This document shows, piece after piece, positions 32,401 to 44,269 of a stretch of 64,000 nt of DNA. The first letter of the stretch is position 1. The number at the start of each line of letters is the position of its first letter. Position numbers and translations under genes: made by a program. Source of the DNA: Thamnaconus septentrionalis (Eukaryota; Chordata; Actinopteri; Tetraodontiformes; Monacanthidae); the NCBI GenBank assembly GCA_009823395.1, contig CM020501.1, forward strand, positions 6,660,861 through 6,724,860, read 5' to 3'. The notes below the pieces were generated by a model. That model was not told the origin of the DNA. It saw nothing but the letters and a program-made list of their open reading frames with translations, and did no database searches.

Positions 32401-33765
32401 CATCTGAAAAATTATTAGTTCCCTACTAATGGCTATTTATGGCTAGTTATTCTTTTGTGTCGGAATAGATTGTCTACAAAGGTAAAAAGATTGCCTACAA
32501 AGGCAAAAAAAGAGAAAGAAATGGAATTCTAACCTTTGACAAAGTAGTCTCTGTTGGGTCCGATAAGGGTATTGTAGGGATAACCGTAGTAGGCCAATGT
32601 GTATGGGTCACACTGGTAAACATAATTCTGCTGGGTGGCCTCTGGGGCAGCAGTCGCCCCCTTGGAGGCTTTTTGCCGTGAATACTGCTCTTTATCCACA
32701 GGTTTTGCCAGCGTCACCTCAATGCAGGAGCCTTCTATTTCTGTGCCATTTAGGTGGTCCATTGCCTGGACGGCATCATCCCGGGAGTTAAAATGGACAA
32801 AGGCGTAATCACGAATTTTCTTCACCCTTTCAACACATCCAGGGTTCCACTGGCTGAAAACCTGGTTGGAAAAATCAGGCAATTGGTTAATGTGATCGGA
32901 CAATTGAAAGGCTCAAGAGAACCACAAGCAGTCTAACCTGTCTGATTGTTTCTTCACTGGTTTCCATCATAAGATTTCTGACGTAAAGGATCTTTACTGT
33001 TTCCATTACATCTTCGTCCACATCGATTTCCGGCTCGGCCCAGTCCACTGCGATCTGGTGGCCCCAAAGTTGAATGCGTCCAGGCATCAACTTTCTGCGA
33101 GCCATTGCAGCTGCACGGTGCGACTCATACTCTACGAAGGCGAAACCTCGGTTCTTCATTTTGTCTGCTGCACTAGCGTACACGATCACATCAAGAACTC
33201 CTTCTGTCACCTTGGAGACCTCTTCCAGGATCTCCTCGCGCTTCTTGGTCTTGGGTATGCCGCCGATGAAAAGACGACAGTTGTCCACAGAGGAGCAGAC
33301 GCCCAGCAGCCGCCCAGGTCGCACCTCATAGTTGTTGAGCTCACGTACAGCCCGCTTGGCCTCGTGTTTCTCTGTGTACATAACAAAAGCATAGCCTCGG
33401 TTCTTTCCGTCAAAGTCCATCATCAGCCGCATTTCATAGATGCGTCCAACAGACTCAAACACTGGGACCAGCTCATCCTCGTAAACGTCCCGTGGGATTT
33501 TGCCCACAAAGATTTCACATCCCCGTGGCGGTGAAGGGCCGTTCCACCCAGGGGGAGGGCCATATTTACGCTGGCCATTTTCCTGTACCATGTTGTAGCC
33601 GGTACGCTCCATTAATGCAACTAGTGCCGGCTCATTTGGAGCACCTGCAACACCTTCTGGGACGGAGATCTGTCCATGAAAAGAGTGGTGGGAGGCACCA
33701 GAGGGTTTGGATGGGGCAGTGTTGCTACTCATGGCAGAGGAAGAAGCAGGATCTTCAGCTGTCAT
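29432..33765 (-). CDS. rbm47: RNA-binding protein 47 (RBM47), three RRMs
   Basis: Orthologue of RBM47, an hnRNP-R/A1CF-like RNA-binding protein that acts in alternative splicing, mRNA stability and, in mammals, APOBEC1 C-to-U editing. Coding exons on the minus strand: 33765-32938, 32861-32534, 31714-31508, 30073-29853, 29683-29432 (1836 nt, 611 residues; human 593). RRM1 is at about 83-161 ([18 protein letters not shown]), RRM2 at about 163-245 ([17 protein letters not shown]) and RRM3 at about 258-330 ([16 protein letters not shown]). Then come an RG-rich stretch ([12 protein letters not shown]), a polyalanine tract and a near-identical C-terminus ([12 protein letters not shown]). The start is the ATG at 33765 (MTAEDP, as in human MTAED). 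The open frame extends six codons upstream but begins at TTG, and an acceptor at 33797 shows that at least one non-coding 5' exon exists. A candidate in-frame microexon is listed separately. Confidence 0.98.
29905..29925 (-). repeat. Trinucleotide tract encoding the rbm47 polyalanine run
   Basis: A GCA/GCT-type repeat reads in frame as about twelve alanines (SASAAAA...[12 protein letters not shown]). Human RBM47 has an alanine run at the same position, so the tract is conserved, not a recent expansion. Confidence 0.85.
32123..32146 (-). CDS. rbm47: Candidate 24-nt alternative microexon of rbm47
   Basis: Between coding exons 2 and 3 the minus strand has a pyrimidine tract TTTTCTCTTCAAAG, then 24 nt, then a GTAATC donor. 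The flanking join is phase 1, and inclusion would add eight residues (SPMIQNNG) between DYFVKG and TMRGRG without changing frame or adding a stop. The paralogue A1CF has isoforms differing by eight residues at a similar place after RRM3, as I recall. Sequence alone cannot show that it is used. Confidence 0.5.
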
Positions 33766-34149
33766 TCTGACAAAACCATCCAATCAGATCTGGTACCTAA
33801 GGACAGAGAGACAAAGACAAAGTTTACTGATTTATCCAAAGGTTAGGGCTATCACAACGTAAACCCTTGAACGACTGCTTGGAGAAACAGTGATGACTAT
33901 TTTTACGGATATGATCATTTCCGAGATAACCTACAGAGCCCTCACATGCGATCTGACAGACTGTAGAAAATGCTGTAACAATAAAATCATTGAGTTCCCT
34001 CTCATATCAATGGTTTTACAACCTTGTTTTGTTGAGTTTTTGAGATTCTTGTTAACCTCCGACCCCTATCACAGGGAAATAAGGGCTATAAACCCTGAAA
34101 CCTTCAGCTCAAAGTTCACTGAGTGCAACTCAGTCACATGCTCATTATG

Positions 34150-34194
<45 letters not shown>

Positions 34195-34688
34195 ACGCGC
34201 ACGTTTAACTGAAGTTTAGTAAGCTGGAGTTAAGTTATATGAGGAATTTGGTTTAACATTTGACCCTCACAGACTACATACTGTGACCAAAGCCCTACGC
34301 TCACCTAAACATATTAACTTACATGTACCTGTTGGGCAAAAACACTTGCTGTTGCACTTTCATCTTCTTTAGTGTCACACTGAGGATGAGTATATAGTAT
34401 ATTTGCCATGTTATTAATCACATTTCTCTGTATGTGTCATTTCATTAAGAGTAGCAGTACTATAAAAGGAACAGAGAACAATCAGAAATCGGCTTCCTAA
34501 GCATAAACCTCTTACTGTGTTATTTTCCAACACTGCCAGAATGGAAAAATACACAGCCTCTTAAATCCCCAAAGCTCCACACCGAGTACACTAAGACAAC
34601 CAATCACAGCAGACTAAAAAGCCTACTATTTCCTGTTAAGCTAAACATCATATAGTCGTAGATCATATAAATAAATGTGTGTGCATGC

Positions 34689-34723
<35 letters not shown>

Positions 34724-35526
34724 GGGGATAACCATAGCAGTCAACAAAGCACTAAAACGCACCTAAGCCAAGCAACCATGGTAACACAGTCAATCATCTA
34801 AAGTGACGTGATATCCCTCTGACCTACACACCAATCACATGCAATATACACGCTACGAGCCTTGTTCCAGTCTTGCACACATTAGATTTTTTTTTTTTTT
34901 TTTGGTAATTAAACTTATTGTTTTACTGGTGACCATATTCAAACAATAAACCAAACCAACCTTAGACATTTTGCCCTGCATGATCAACACTCACACACTG
35001 TATGAAACTGAAACTTCTATACTTACTTGCAATGATTGACCGTTGCAAATACAATAAAGCCCCAGTGGCAGGGCTAGGCAAGTACAAAATGTTTTTTTTC
35101 TTATTTATTGGTTTTTGCTTGTTGACATACAGAAGGTCAGCATGACAGGAGGTGTGAAGCATGTCATCCTGCTCTTTTAGATCACAGTTATCGCAAAACA
35201 AAGTGGAAAAGATCATCACTCAAGGCTTGTGCCAGTAGCCTGCTTCCACAGCTTTGACGTGCCCTCCCTCTGTTCCTTCCATTGTGTGTAGTGCTAACAT
35301 GGCTCCATCTCTTATCAGTCTTATCTCGGCAGACTGATGACAAAGTGGGGACAATATTCACTCAGGGAGTTCTGGCTTGGTGATAAAATGGAGCTATGTG
35401 AAACAGTGAGGTCAACACTCACAGTCCCTAAACTCTGTCAACTGTACGTTTTGTTTTGCGTCAAGAATGTGATGTGTTCAGTGTTTGGTCTCTGAGTGGG
35501 ATGACCTACTTCCTGGCCCCTGAAAC

Positions 35527-35584
35527 TGATTTCCTAAATCCTGGTCAGCAGTATCCTTACTGCTGACCAGGATTTAGGAAATCA
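35527..35584. repeat. Perfect 27-bp inverted repeat with 4-nt loop
   Basis: Arms 35527-35553 and 35558-35584 are exact reverse complements around the loop TCCT. This is the longest perfect fold-back in the window outside the Penelope-like pair. Confidence 0.92.
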
Positions 35585-36073
35585 CCTCAATCAGTGTGAC
35601 AGACATGTCACGATTAGCACATGTGCCCTCTTGGAGTCCAATTGTTGTTGCAAATTATTTGTTTTTTCTTGAGAAAAGAAAGCAGCTTTTCAACATCTTA
35701 CAAACAAGAGGCGGTGCAGAAAATAGAGAATATGAAAAGAGAAATAAACAAAACAGATTTGGAGGCATAAGCATGTCACGAGTGTGTCAGTCGCGCTCTG
35801 TCACATGTGGGACAAGTGTAAAGAGTCAATAAGTGTCTGCGTGCGATCAAGACAGTGAGGCGAGGAAAACCAAGGCAGCGACAGGTGGATGATTAACCGA
35901 AGTGAAGACAAATCACAGCTTCTGCTCACAGAAGGTGCAAAGATTTACAGACGACACCCAAGATTTTGGCAAGTGAGGAATGCCGGGAAAACAGCCGGAG
36001 GATTTCTTTTCCTCCTCAGCTCTTTGGTAAATCATGATCTGCATAAACCTTCAGAGCTCAGACAGACGTTTAG

Positions 36074-36104
36074 ACCTTTGAACCAGAGAAACTGGTTCAA
36101 AGGT
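36074..36104. repeat. 13-bp inverted repeat with 5-nt loop
   Basis: ACCTTTGAACCAG (36074-36086) pairs with CTGGTTCAAAGGT (36092-36104) around AGAAA. Confidence 0.85.
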
Positions 36105-36684
36105 TGTGAACTCTGAATGGGACAAGAGTCCTAGAACCGTGTGCACTGCGCAGGTCAAGGAGCCAAAGTTTCACTGGCTAACATCGCTGAGCTGTCGAGT
36201 TAAAGTGTACCTGTTATAACGGGTGGAGATGAGCCATTCCACTCTGTTTATGATCGATGGAGGCACCGGATTCGCTGTGTATCAAGTGCGTGCAAGTGGA
36301 GAAACACCTCTTATTACACGACGACAGTGGACAAATGTCACATTTAGCTTTAGCAACATGAGGAGGTATTACGAGAGCTTAGTTTAGTCACAGGTTGAAA
36401 TGAGAGGGAGGAATGTTTCATTTCTCAACGTGGCCGACCCAACTCTGAACAACTCCGTCATGTGTTCCTCTCAGGAGCACCGGCGGATCCTTTCAGAAAT
36501 CTCTAAGCCAGCAAACCTCTCTCCTTGGCCCGCTAATTTGTCGCAGATTAGGAGGCAAAGCAATCCCGGGAGTGTGTGTTAAACATTTGAGGAACAATGC
36601 GTCTCTCAGTTCGCCGTCTCGATCCTGAGTGACACTGATCCAGGCCGCTAAACAGCCCTAAGGATGCCGCCATCGCTGCTGCTG

Positions 36685-36687
<3 letters not shown>

Positions 36688-36740
<53 letters not shown>
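36688..36740. repeat. (CA)n microsatellite
   Basis: A perfect CA run of about 52 bp, directly after a short CTG run. Confidence 0.97.
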
Positions 36741-36743
<3 letters not shown>

Positions 36744-36749
36744 GCGAGC

Positions 36750-39700
36750 ACGTGGAGGAGATCAGGGCACAGCATCTACCCGGCTGCCCCTAACAACCGA
36801 GGAGGATCCATGATGGCCACAGTGCTCCGACCCCGTTGTAAGACGGCCAATAGAAAGAGTAAGAGAGAAGACAACAGGAGGCACGGTTGCCCAACAGTTA
36901 AAAGTCTTGGTTTTAAGGCTCCATAACAAGGCGCAGAGAGTGAGAAAGTAGGAAGTGAGATTTACACACAGCAGAAAAAAAACCCAGGGACGACACAGCA
37001 GCGGTTGGGATGTTAGTGGAGGAGAGAAGAGGAAGGAGAAGCAGAGAAGCGGTAAGATCGGAGGAAATTACCCCTGTTGCTTCACGGCGCTCTGCAGCTC
37101 GGCCCGCCCGCTTCCCCGATGTGTGTTAGTCCACCTCCATGAGTGACAGGTACAGCAGGGCACTGAGCGCAAGAGGCCGGCCTCCTCCGTACTCGCGCGC
37201 ACACGGGGCGTGCACAGACGCACACACAAAGAGAGCCAAACTGACAGGCAACAGGAGCTGATAAGGGTGGAGCTAGTTTGCATGATTATTTTTAAAGGGT
37301 AAATCTTCTGAGTGAAGGAAGCCGGTGTTGTACTACGGGGTGTAATTAACTACTGAACCCCTAGTTTTATTCCAACTGTTGCCATCACTGCTCTGTTTAT
37401 TTGTTGTTCATTCTTGCAGTTGCAGTTCAGCCTGCAGACTTCAGATTCAAAAACACAATCAGGTGATTGTAAGAAAAGCAATTTTGGTTTCTTTGTGCAA
37501 TACCGTTTTTTTTTCTGCTGAGAGGTGCAGAAATCTAGACAAAGAAACGACAGGAAACTTTCAGACTGGGTTATGAAAGCTTCCTCACGTCGCTCTCACA
37601 CTTTGACATTTGAAAATCCATGACTGGGAGCCCGACAGCCCGACTGATTTATGCGAGGTCAGCGCCACACTGCGATTGTACTTGTGTATGTGCTGTCAGG
37701 TATGCATATGTCTGCTGTTTTTTTTCTTCTCCCTCTCCCCCTTTTTCCCCTCAACAGAGAGCGTGCCCCAAGCAGAGCTTAACTTAAGCAAACAACACAC
37801 CTTCCTGGGCAGTCAAGAGAGCAGATAGAGGTGAATGTCGGGTTGGGGGAGGGTTATGGGGGGGTAAGAGGACACAGCTCAGCAAGAAAGTTTCTGCCTA
37901 AAAAACACTTCTTTGGGGAAAAGACTGAAGGACCCATGCGATAGGTCCAGAGTGGGCTGGCAGTTTCAGCTGCCATTGAAACCTACTCCACTCCTTAACG
38001 ACTGAGTAAACACACGAGGGGGAGAAAAAAAAAGTCTGGTTAGCACAAAGACCAGAGAGTGATGGATAGACAATGTAAAGGGATTAACATACCAATGCTA
38101 GAGACAGACTGCAGTAATCCATTTATAACTGTAACGAACAGCTACCACAAAAAAGGTGCGTCCATAAACGTGTGTGTGGAAAAACGATGTGAATGCGAAG
38201 ATTAAAAAATAAAGGGTTTTAATCGCAGGTATAAAGTTAAGAAGGTGGACAGTGTAGCGAAACAGGATTACAGATTAGAAACATCAGCGCTCCCTTACGA
38301 GCCAAACGGGGGTCAACCCAAGTCAGAGATTCTGTGTCAATCATTAGTGAGAGCCAATCAGCACTCGGACACGCCTCAGAGGGGTCAGGTGTTCCCGTGA
38401 ACGCTCAGCGGCACCACGAGTCCATCAGGTCACCGGTTAACCACCCAGCTCGCAGCACGGAGGAAAAACATTCACCATCCACAGGCCTTTAATCATTGCT
38501 CCTGTCCCCAGAGATCATTTGTCATGAGCAGAAGCAAGCTGGGATGTTAAGATGGCTTTGAAAAAAAAGCCCACTTGCAAAGAACAAAAAAAAAGCAAGT
38601 TACAAATAAGCAAGCCAATCAAAACATTTAGGGCTCAATGTTCAATTTGTTTGTCAAGGGGCAATTTATTTTTCTGCTAGTTTTTTTTAATGAGAATAGA
38701 TTAGGCATTAAGTAAACGTGAAATTAATTTCAACGCTTGTGAACCAACCATTAAAGTATTTCTTTCTTTTTTAAAAGCTTTTTATGTCTCTTTCTCACAC
38801 ACACACGCACACACACCTAAACACGCACACACACAGTGGAATCTGCCGCATAGTCAAAACGTTGAAACAGGAATAAAGTCAGCAATAAAGCGGCGCTGGT
38901 AATCAGTGTCTTGGCCTGACAGCCTGAATGGCTGCCATCTCCTATTGCAAGTCATCCATATAAGTAAATGAGTAGCGATGTCACAAGACCAGAGTTCAGT
39001 GCTGTTGATTTCAGTGAAGTGATACTGGCGGTAGGATTATACCGCACTGTCGTCTCACACTGTGCCTTCCTGGAAGCGGTTCCTCTCTCGCAATCTCAGA
39101 AGCCCATAAAAGTGTTTTAAGGAAGGGCTCAGAAAAGCATCCTGCTGGGATTTCTCTTGTCGTCTCTCGTGCCGCTGACAGCTTCAGTTCAGTCAGAACG
39201 ATTGCATCCTTAGACTGTATTCATCAGGAGTAATTTAGCGAGAAGGAATATGTGGCTGATTATGAGCCAAAATAGCACAAGCGATGTACGTACCAAACTG
39301 AGTGAAAGTACAAACTAAACCGCTGCTTGACACACAATGTCCTCAAACTGCTTTTCACACAGTTCAGTTAAACGGGCTGTTGGTGGAACATCAGCCTCTG
39401 TGTTTGTGAGTGAATGAAAAACAGATTACAAACCACAGAGACAGAGGGTACAGAAAGCTGTAGACTGATACGTAAAGCACCACTGTGACCCTCTTTGCCC
39501 TTGTTATCTGCTAGCAGACCCTGGGGTGACACTTTTAATCTTGCGTTTTGTGAAATACTCTTTGGTCTTAACTCCAAACTGTTGGGTTCTGATTAACCTT
39601 CAAAACATTTACAGAGACCTCGTCCGTCCAGTTCGCAGCTCCGCCATGACGAGGAGCCGATTAAAGACATAAAGTGAATTTGGTTCTAATCACGCACAAG

Positions 39701-42700
39701 CTAAAAGAAATGCTGGATTTATGTTCATTATTGACCAGTACTGGTGCTCCATCAGTGGCGCCACGGTACCCCTGACATATTAGCACTGGCCAGGTAAATT
39801 TCTGGTTTAGCTTGAAATGCACGTTTACCATTTTAATGCTATGAAAACTAAAGCTTGGCCATTTTAAAAACCATGTTAGTCTCTTGGATAGGCAGAGGTA
39901 CACAAGAGATGTAAAAAGAAATGTTAGCTTCAGTCACTGCGTGTTTTCAGTAACATATTTTAACAATGGTCAGTTCTTGCCATATTTTACTCACACTTAA
40001 CTACCTTTTTATTAGATTCTTTCAATTCTTTCATCGTTTCAGACCTTGCAGCTGTGAACATCCCAGCGTGTAGCAGCAGTTTTTTTTCCCCCGCTACTCT
40101 AATCTGCCCCACATTTTTCCAAAATTTGAGCCCCTGTTGTTTCTTTCTGTGTACTTCTCTTCCGTTTCCCTCCACTATGTACCTGTCGCCCTCATTCCTC
40201 TGGTTCACTCAGGCTCAAAGGGGATCGGCAGGAGGGGAGAGGAGGGGAGGGGAACGGGGGAGAGGAGAAACCAGGAAAGGTGCAGAGGCAGGGTGGGAGC
40301 GGGCGGGGTGGCGGGGGGGGGGGGCAATGATTCTGGGGACGGGGTGGGCGAGCATGGGGGTGGGGTTTCAAAGAGCAGATGAAGAGGAGCTGGAGAGGCT
40401 AATGAGCGGAGAGGAGGGGACTTCATGTCCAGGCCTCCCTCAGCGCTGGAGAGCCCTTTAAAGTGAAACTGGCTTGAAGAATTTCAGGTCAGACAGAGTG
40501 CGCAAGTGACTGCCTCCACTTCACCCCAACTTTGGAGCTGGGTGATTCCACTCCATTGAATCTGAGCAGCCCACCAGACCCCCCTCCCTACCACCACCAC
40601 CACCACCACCAACCCTGCATTCAGGACCCTCACATTTGCCCACTCAAAAGAAAAAACAGGGCCGAGTTTTAAAACAGTAGGTTGAGAATCGAGTTGAACG
40701 CCGCTGCCCTCGACGAAGACTTTATTTAAGAGGACTAATTATAAACACTGAGCTTTTCAACTCCATTCTGGGGATTTGCATTCGAATGTCAGGAGCAAAA
40801 AGGTCAGCGGCGGTTTGCGACATAAGTCCCAGCGCACGGCTAATGAGTCATTACTTCTCATCTGCTTTAGCTTTAGCTTTAGCTTTACGGCTAGCTGAAA
40901 GAGCCTTTTCTTCCCTTGGCAAACACATTCCTCGGGCTAATCAGCTCGTCTGTTCCAAGGCCACGGCAGACATTGTTCGAGACAATTACGGCGTCGCGCT
41001 CGGCGCATTGGAGGTCTTTGGGGGGCCTCCGTCCGTCGCCAGAGGAAATTGAGAAAGAATCTAACGCTGCTTGAGATGCCGCACAAATATTTGCATCATG
41101 GCCCCACTTTGTATTTTCAGAATCCTTTAAAGCCGCACTTACACGGGCTTTGCAAAAATCCCACTTTGACACACACACACACACACACCCTCTCCACAAA
41201 TACTGTTAAGGCTTCCACAGCAGCGCAATTAAAGAGGCCCAACTCTGAAAAACAAAAAATATCCCAACAACTTCAACATTTTGATTGTAACGTTAAATAT
41301 TTTTAAAACAAAACAACAATGACAAATTTACTGATGAAATTTGACACCAGACGGCTGGATTTTCTTCTGGTCGCACCCACGTAGCCACAAAACAAACACT
41401 TCTCCCAATAGGGGTAAAAGTCCACATATTATATGATGAAGAAGCCGGAAGCCTTTGTGTAACAATACCAGCCTCGCCATGCAAGTCAGTCAGCTAGCCA
41501 GGCACTGTTTTTTATTCTCCTCCTTTCTCACACACACACACACACAGTGTCATGCCACTCCACTGGTTCCTCTGGTTCCATTGTGAGAACAACTGTATCT
41601 CCATTCAATCAAATCTCTGATTGGTTTAGGGCCTTCTTGTTTTACCTTTCCACTCATTTTGGTTCCCATTCAGCGCTGATGAGTCACAAGCAAGACTGAA
41701 TGCCAGATTCAATCAACGCAAAAAAACAAAAAAAAACAAACTGTCAAATCAACAGTTCCCCAGAGGCCTCGACAACACCTCTCGGCTAACAAAACCATGA
41801 ACATGAAGCGAATGCTGCGAGTGCAGAACGTCAAAGGGCCTCGTTTTACCGTTGTGCCGCCGTACCTGTATCCCACACCGAGGAGCGCAGCCGTTCGCAG
41901 AGGTCTTCTCTTCAGCCCCTGTGGGTCACTGAGCACATCTACACCCGGCGGTGGGGGGAAAAAGCTGGGCCACTCGTCCGTCGACAGGCAGTCGCAGAGT
42001 CTTCTCACCCGCCCGACTCTCAGTGTTTGAGTGTGGAGGTAAGCAAAGGTGCTTTACTGTTTACTTATTCTCAAAGGCCACAAAAAGAGGTGGGGCCACT
42101 CGGCACAGGTAACCCCCACCCCCCCACCCCCGCCACCACCAGCAACACCACATTTTTTTCTCCTTCCTCATTCAATTCCCTCTCTCTTTTATTCTTAGCT
42201 GATAAGAAATGAGACAAAAGGACGATGAAAGGGCAAAGGGCGCACGACAAAGACAATCAGCGCCTGAGTAAGAGATCTCCAGCTTTTAATGAAAAGCAAA
42301 AATGCGGCCAGATACGTTCAGACCCAAATTAAGAGGAGGGAGGTTCTCGGTCTGACGACATCTCCAGGCTTTGAGCTAAAACACAGACATTTTATCAACA
42401 AATCTTTCGCAGTCAGCTCAGAGATGCCGGAAGAGTCACTTTGCCTACGGAGATTTTTGGAAATCGACCAAAATAAGCAGGCGTTGTCTCTTCAGTGGCC
42501 AACGAAAACTAAAATTGTCGGGACTAACTGATCGGTACTAACTGTTTGGGAGCATTCCTCCACCTCAATGATTCCTCATACCAAATATTTGCTTTTTGTA
42601 CATCTGCAGGCATGTCGGAAAAAAAGAAGGTAAACTCGGGCGCCGCCAGAAAACCTGCGATGCGGAGCACAGAGTTTCAAAAGCTGATAAGGTGAATGGA

Positions 42701-43000
42701 AAAAGTGAATTATTAAATTGTTTAGACATTTTGATCAACCCTTCAAAAAATTATTGAACTTCATCAGTTCATCTGAAAGCCTAAACTCATTAAAATAAAC
42801 AAATAAATGTTGGTAAATCTATCTTCTGGTGACATCTGGTCATCATCCCCTGGGGGACTGTGGTGTGTTTGAACAAGTGTGTGCCGACCGAGTTCTAATT
42901 AGAAAGGATTGATGGCACGTCGCTGATGAAATAAAGTCTTTACTGATATCAACTTTAAATAAAGAGTGTCGCGTTGAAATGCAAAGCTTCAGCTGATCGT
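36750..43000. other. Gene-poor stretch, probable rbm47 5' intron or intergenic DNA
   Basis: No convincing coding exon. It contains G-rich purine tracts (40221-40345, with a G10 run near 40313), a (CAC)n run at 40591-40610 and a (CTTTAG)n run at 40863-40886. An isolated open frame at 41797-42030 followed by a GTAAGC was considered and rejected. Confidence 0.4.
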
Positions 43001-43007
43001 CTTCGAC

Positions 43008-43152
43008 CAGGGGTGGGAAAACTTTTTGACTTGTGGGCCATAAAAAATGGAAGAAATACAGCTATTTCATTACTCACTATTAATATAATTTCTTAGGTAG
43101 AAAGTTGAACTGGCCTCATATGGCCCCCGGGCCGTAGTTTGCCCATGCCATG
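43008..43152. mobile_element. hAT-type MITE fragment
   Basis: It begins CAGGGGTGGGAAAACTTTTT, followed by GTGGGCCATAAA, and ends GGCCCCCGGGCCGTAGTTTGCCCATGCC. These are the familiar ends of short hAT/Charlie-like elements (consensus start CAGGGGTGGGCAAACT). Length is about 145 bp with no coding capacity. An 8-bp target duplication is not clear. Confidence 0.65.
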
Positions 43153-43935
43153 TCTGTAGGCTGGTGTGTGATTCTTTGCCCAGACTGCATCTAGAGGTGC
43201 AGGAAGCTCCTTGGACTGAACCTCATCTGACAACATTCAAAGAGGAATCTAGGACTTGAATGACAAGAACGATTGAAAGGTCACATGCTGGCGACGGTCC
43301 AATCAAAAGCATCGCAGGTAAAGAACCTGACGCAAACAAACTGGACTCAAGCATCAACATGGCAGCCACGGACAGACAGAGCGGTGAAGTGATAGTGTGT
43401 GGAGCGCCGAGGCAGCAGGCCGGGTGCTGAGAGAGAGAGAGACACGTAAACAAGGTGCTCAACCCTCAAAGGACCCGTATTGTGAAAAACGCCCTCCATG
43501 TTTTCTCACAATAGTAAGTCTCTCGACTCAATTAACTTGCCAGGGACATAGAAACCCGTTCTTTTACTTATTTCCGCGAGCAGCAGTTTTTGAAAACGTG
43601 TGGCGTAACACAGAGCTCTTTGTGATGTCACAAAGGGCACTGCTACATGATACGCCTTGTTGTTGTTTTTTTTTGTAGCTTTCAAACATCTGGAAGCTAC
43701 AACAAAGAATCAGGTGATTTTTAGAACCTTTCGAAGGAGCTGAGGCTCACATTGTTATCAGCAAACAACTGTGTGTGTGTGTTTGTGTGTGTGTGTGTGC
43801 GTGTGTGTGCGTGCCTGTGTGTATATTTGTGTAAGGGTCATTCTACCAGTGACACATTAACCAATGACTCTGTTAATGAAGGACAAGCAATCACCGATTC
43901 TACCTCTCTGGATGTGTGTGCGTTCGCGCACAGAC

Positions 43936-43938
<3 letters not shown>

Positions 43939-44008
<70 letters not shown>
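43939..44008. repeat. (CA)n microsatellite
   Basis: A perfect CA run of about 70 bp. Confidence 0.97.
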
Positions 44009-44011
<3 letters not shown>

Positions 44012-44158
44012 GATACAGCAGGTTCAAAGTTTACAGGGTGTTATATTGGCGCTGGAGTTTAAAGCCATTTGCAGTCATAAACGTCCTGTTGCAGGACATG
44101 ATTCAAAGACCAGGATGACTTTATTGCAGGCACACTGTATCACTGACGCACAGTGTCG

Positions 44159-44269
<111 letters not shown>

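Larger units (their letters stand above)
33766..36680. other. Region upstream of rbm47 coding exons
   Basis: It begins with 31 nt of 5' UTR (33766-33796) and an intron acceptor (TCTGTCCTTAG on the minus strand). Beyond it lie (GT)n tracts at 34154-34190 and 34691-34720 and two perfect hairpins listed separately. A consensus-like donor GCAA|GTAAGTATAG on the minus strand near 35028 could end a non-coding exon, but I cannot confirm it. Confidence 0.35.

Noticed and set aside
33766..33783. Six extra N-terminal codons on rbm47
   Set aside because: The extension would need a TTG start; the ATG at 33765 gives MTAED as in human RBM47.
35527..35584. microRNA precursor
   Set aside because: Perfect pairing with a 4-nt loop and a stem of only 27 bp does not match the 60-80-nt imperfect hairpins of animal microRNAs.
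41797..42030. A 77-codon plus-strand frame followed by a GTAAGC donor-like site
   Set aside because: It ends in its own stop before the donor, has no upstream acceptor context or recognisable domain, and no neighbouring exon continues it.
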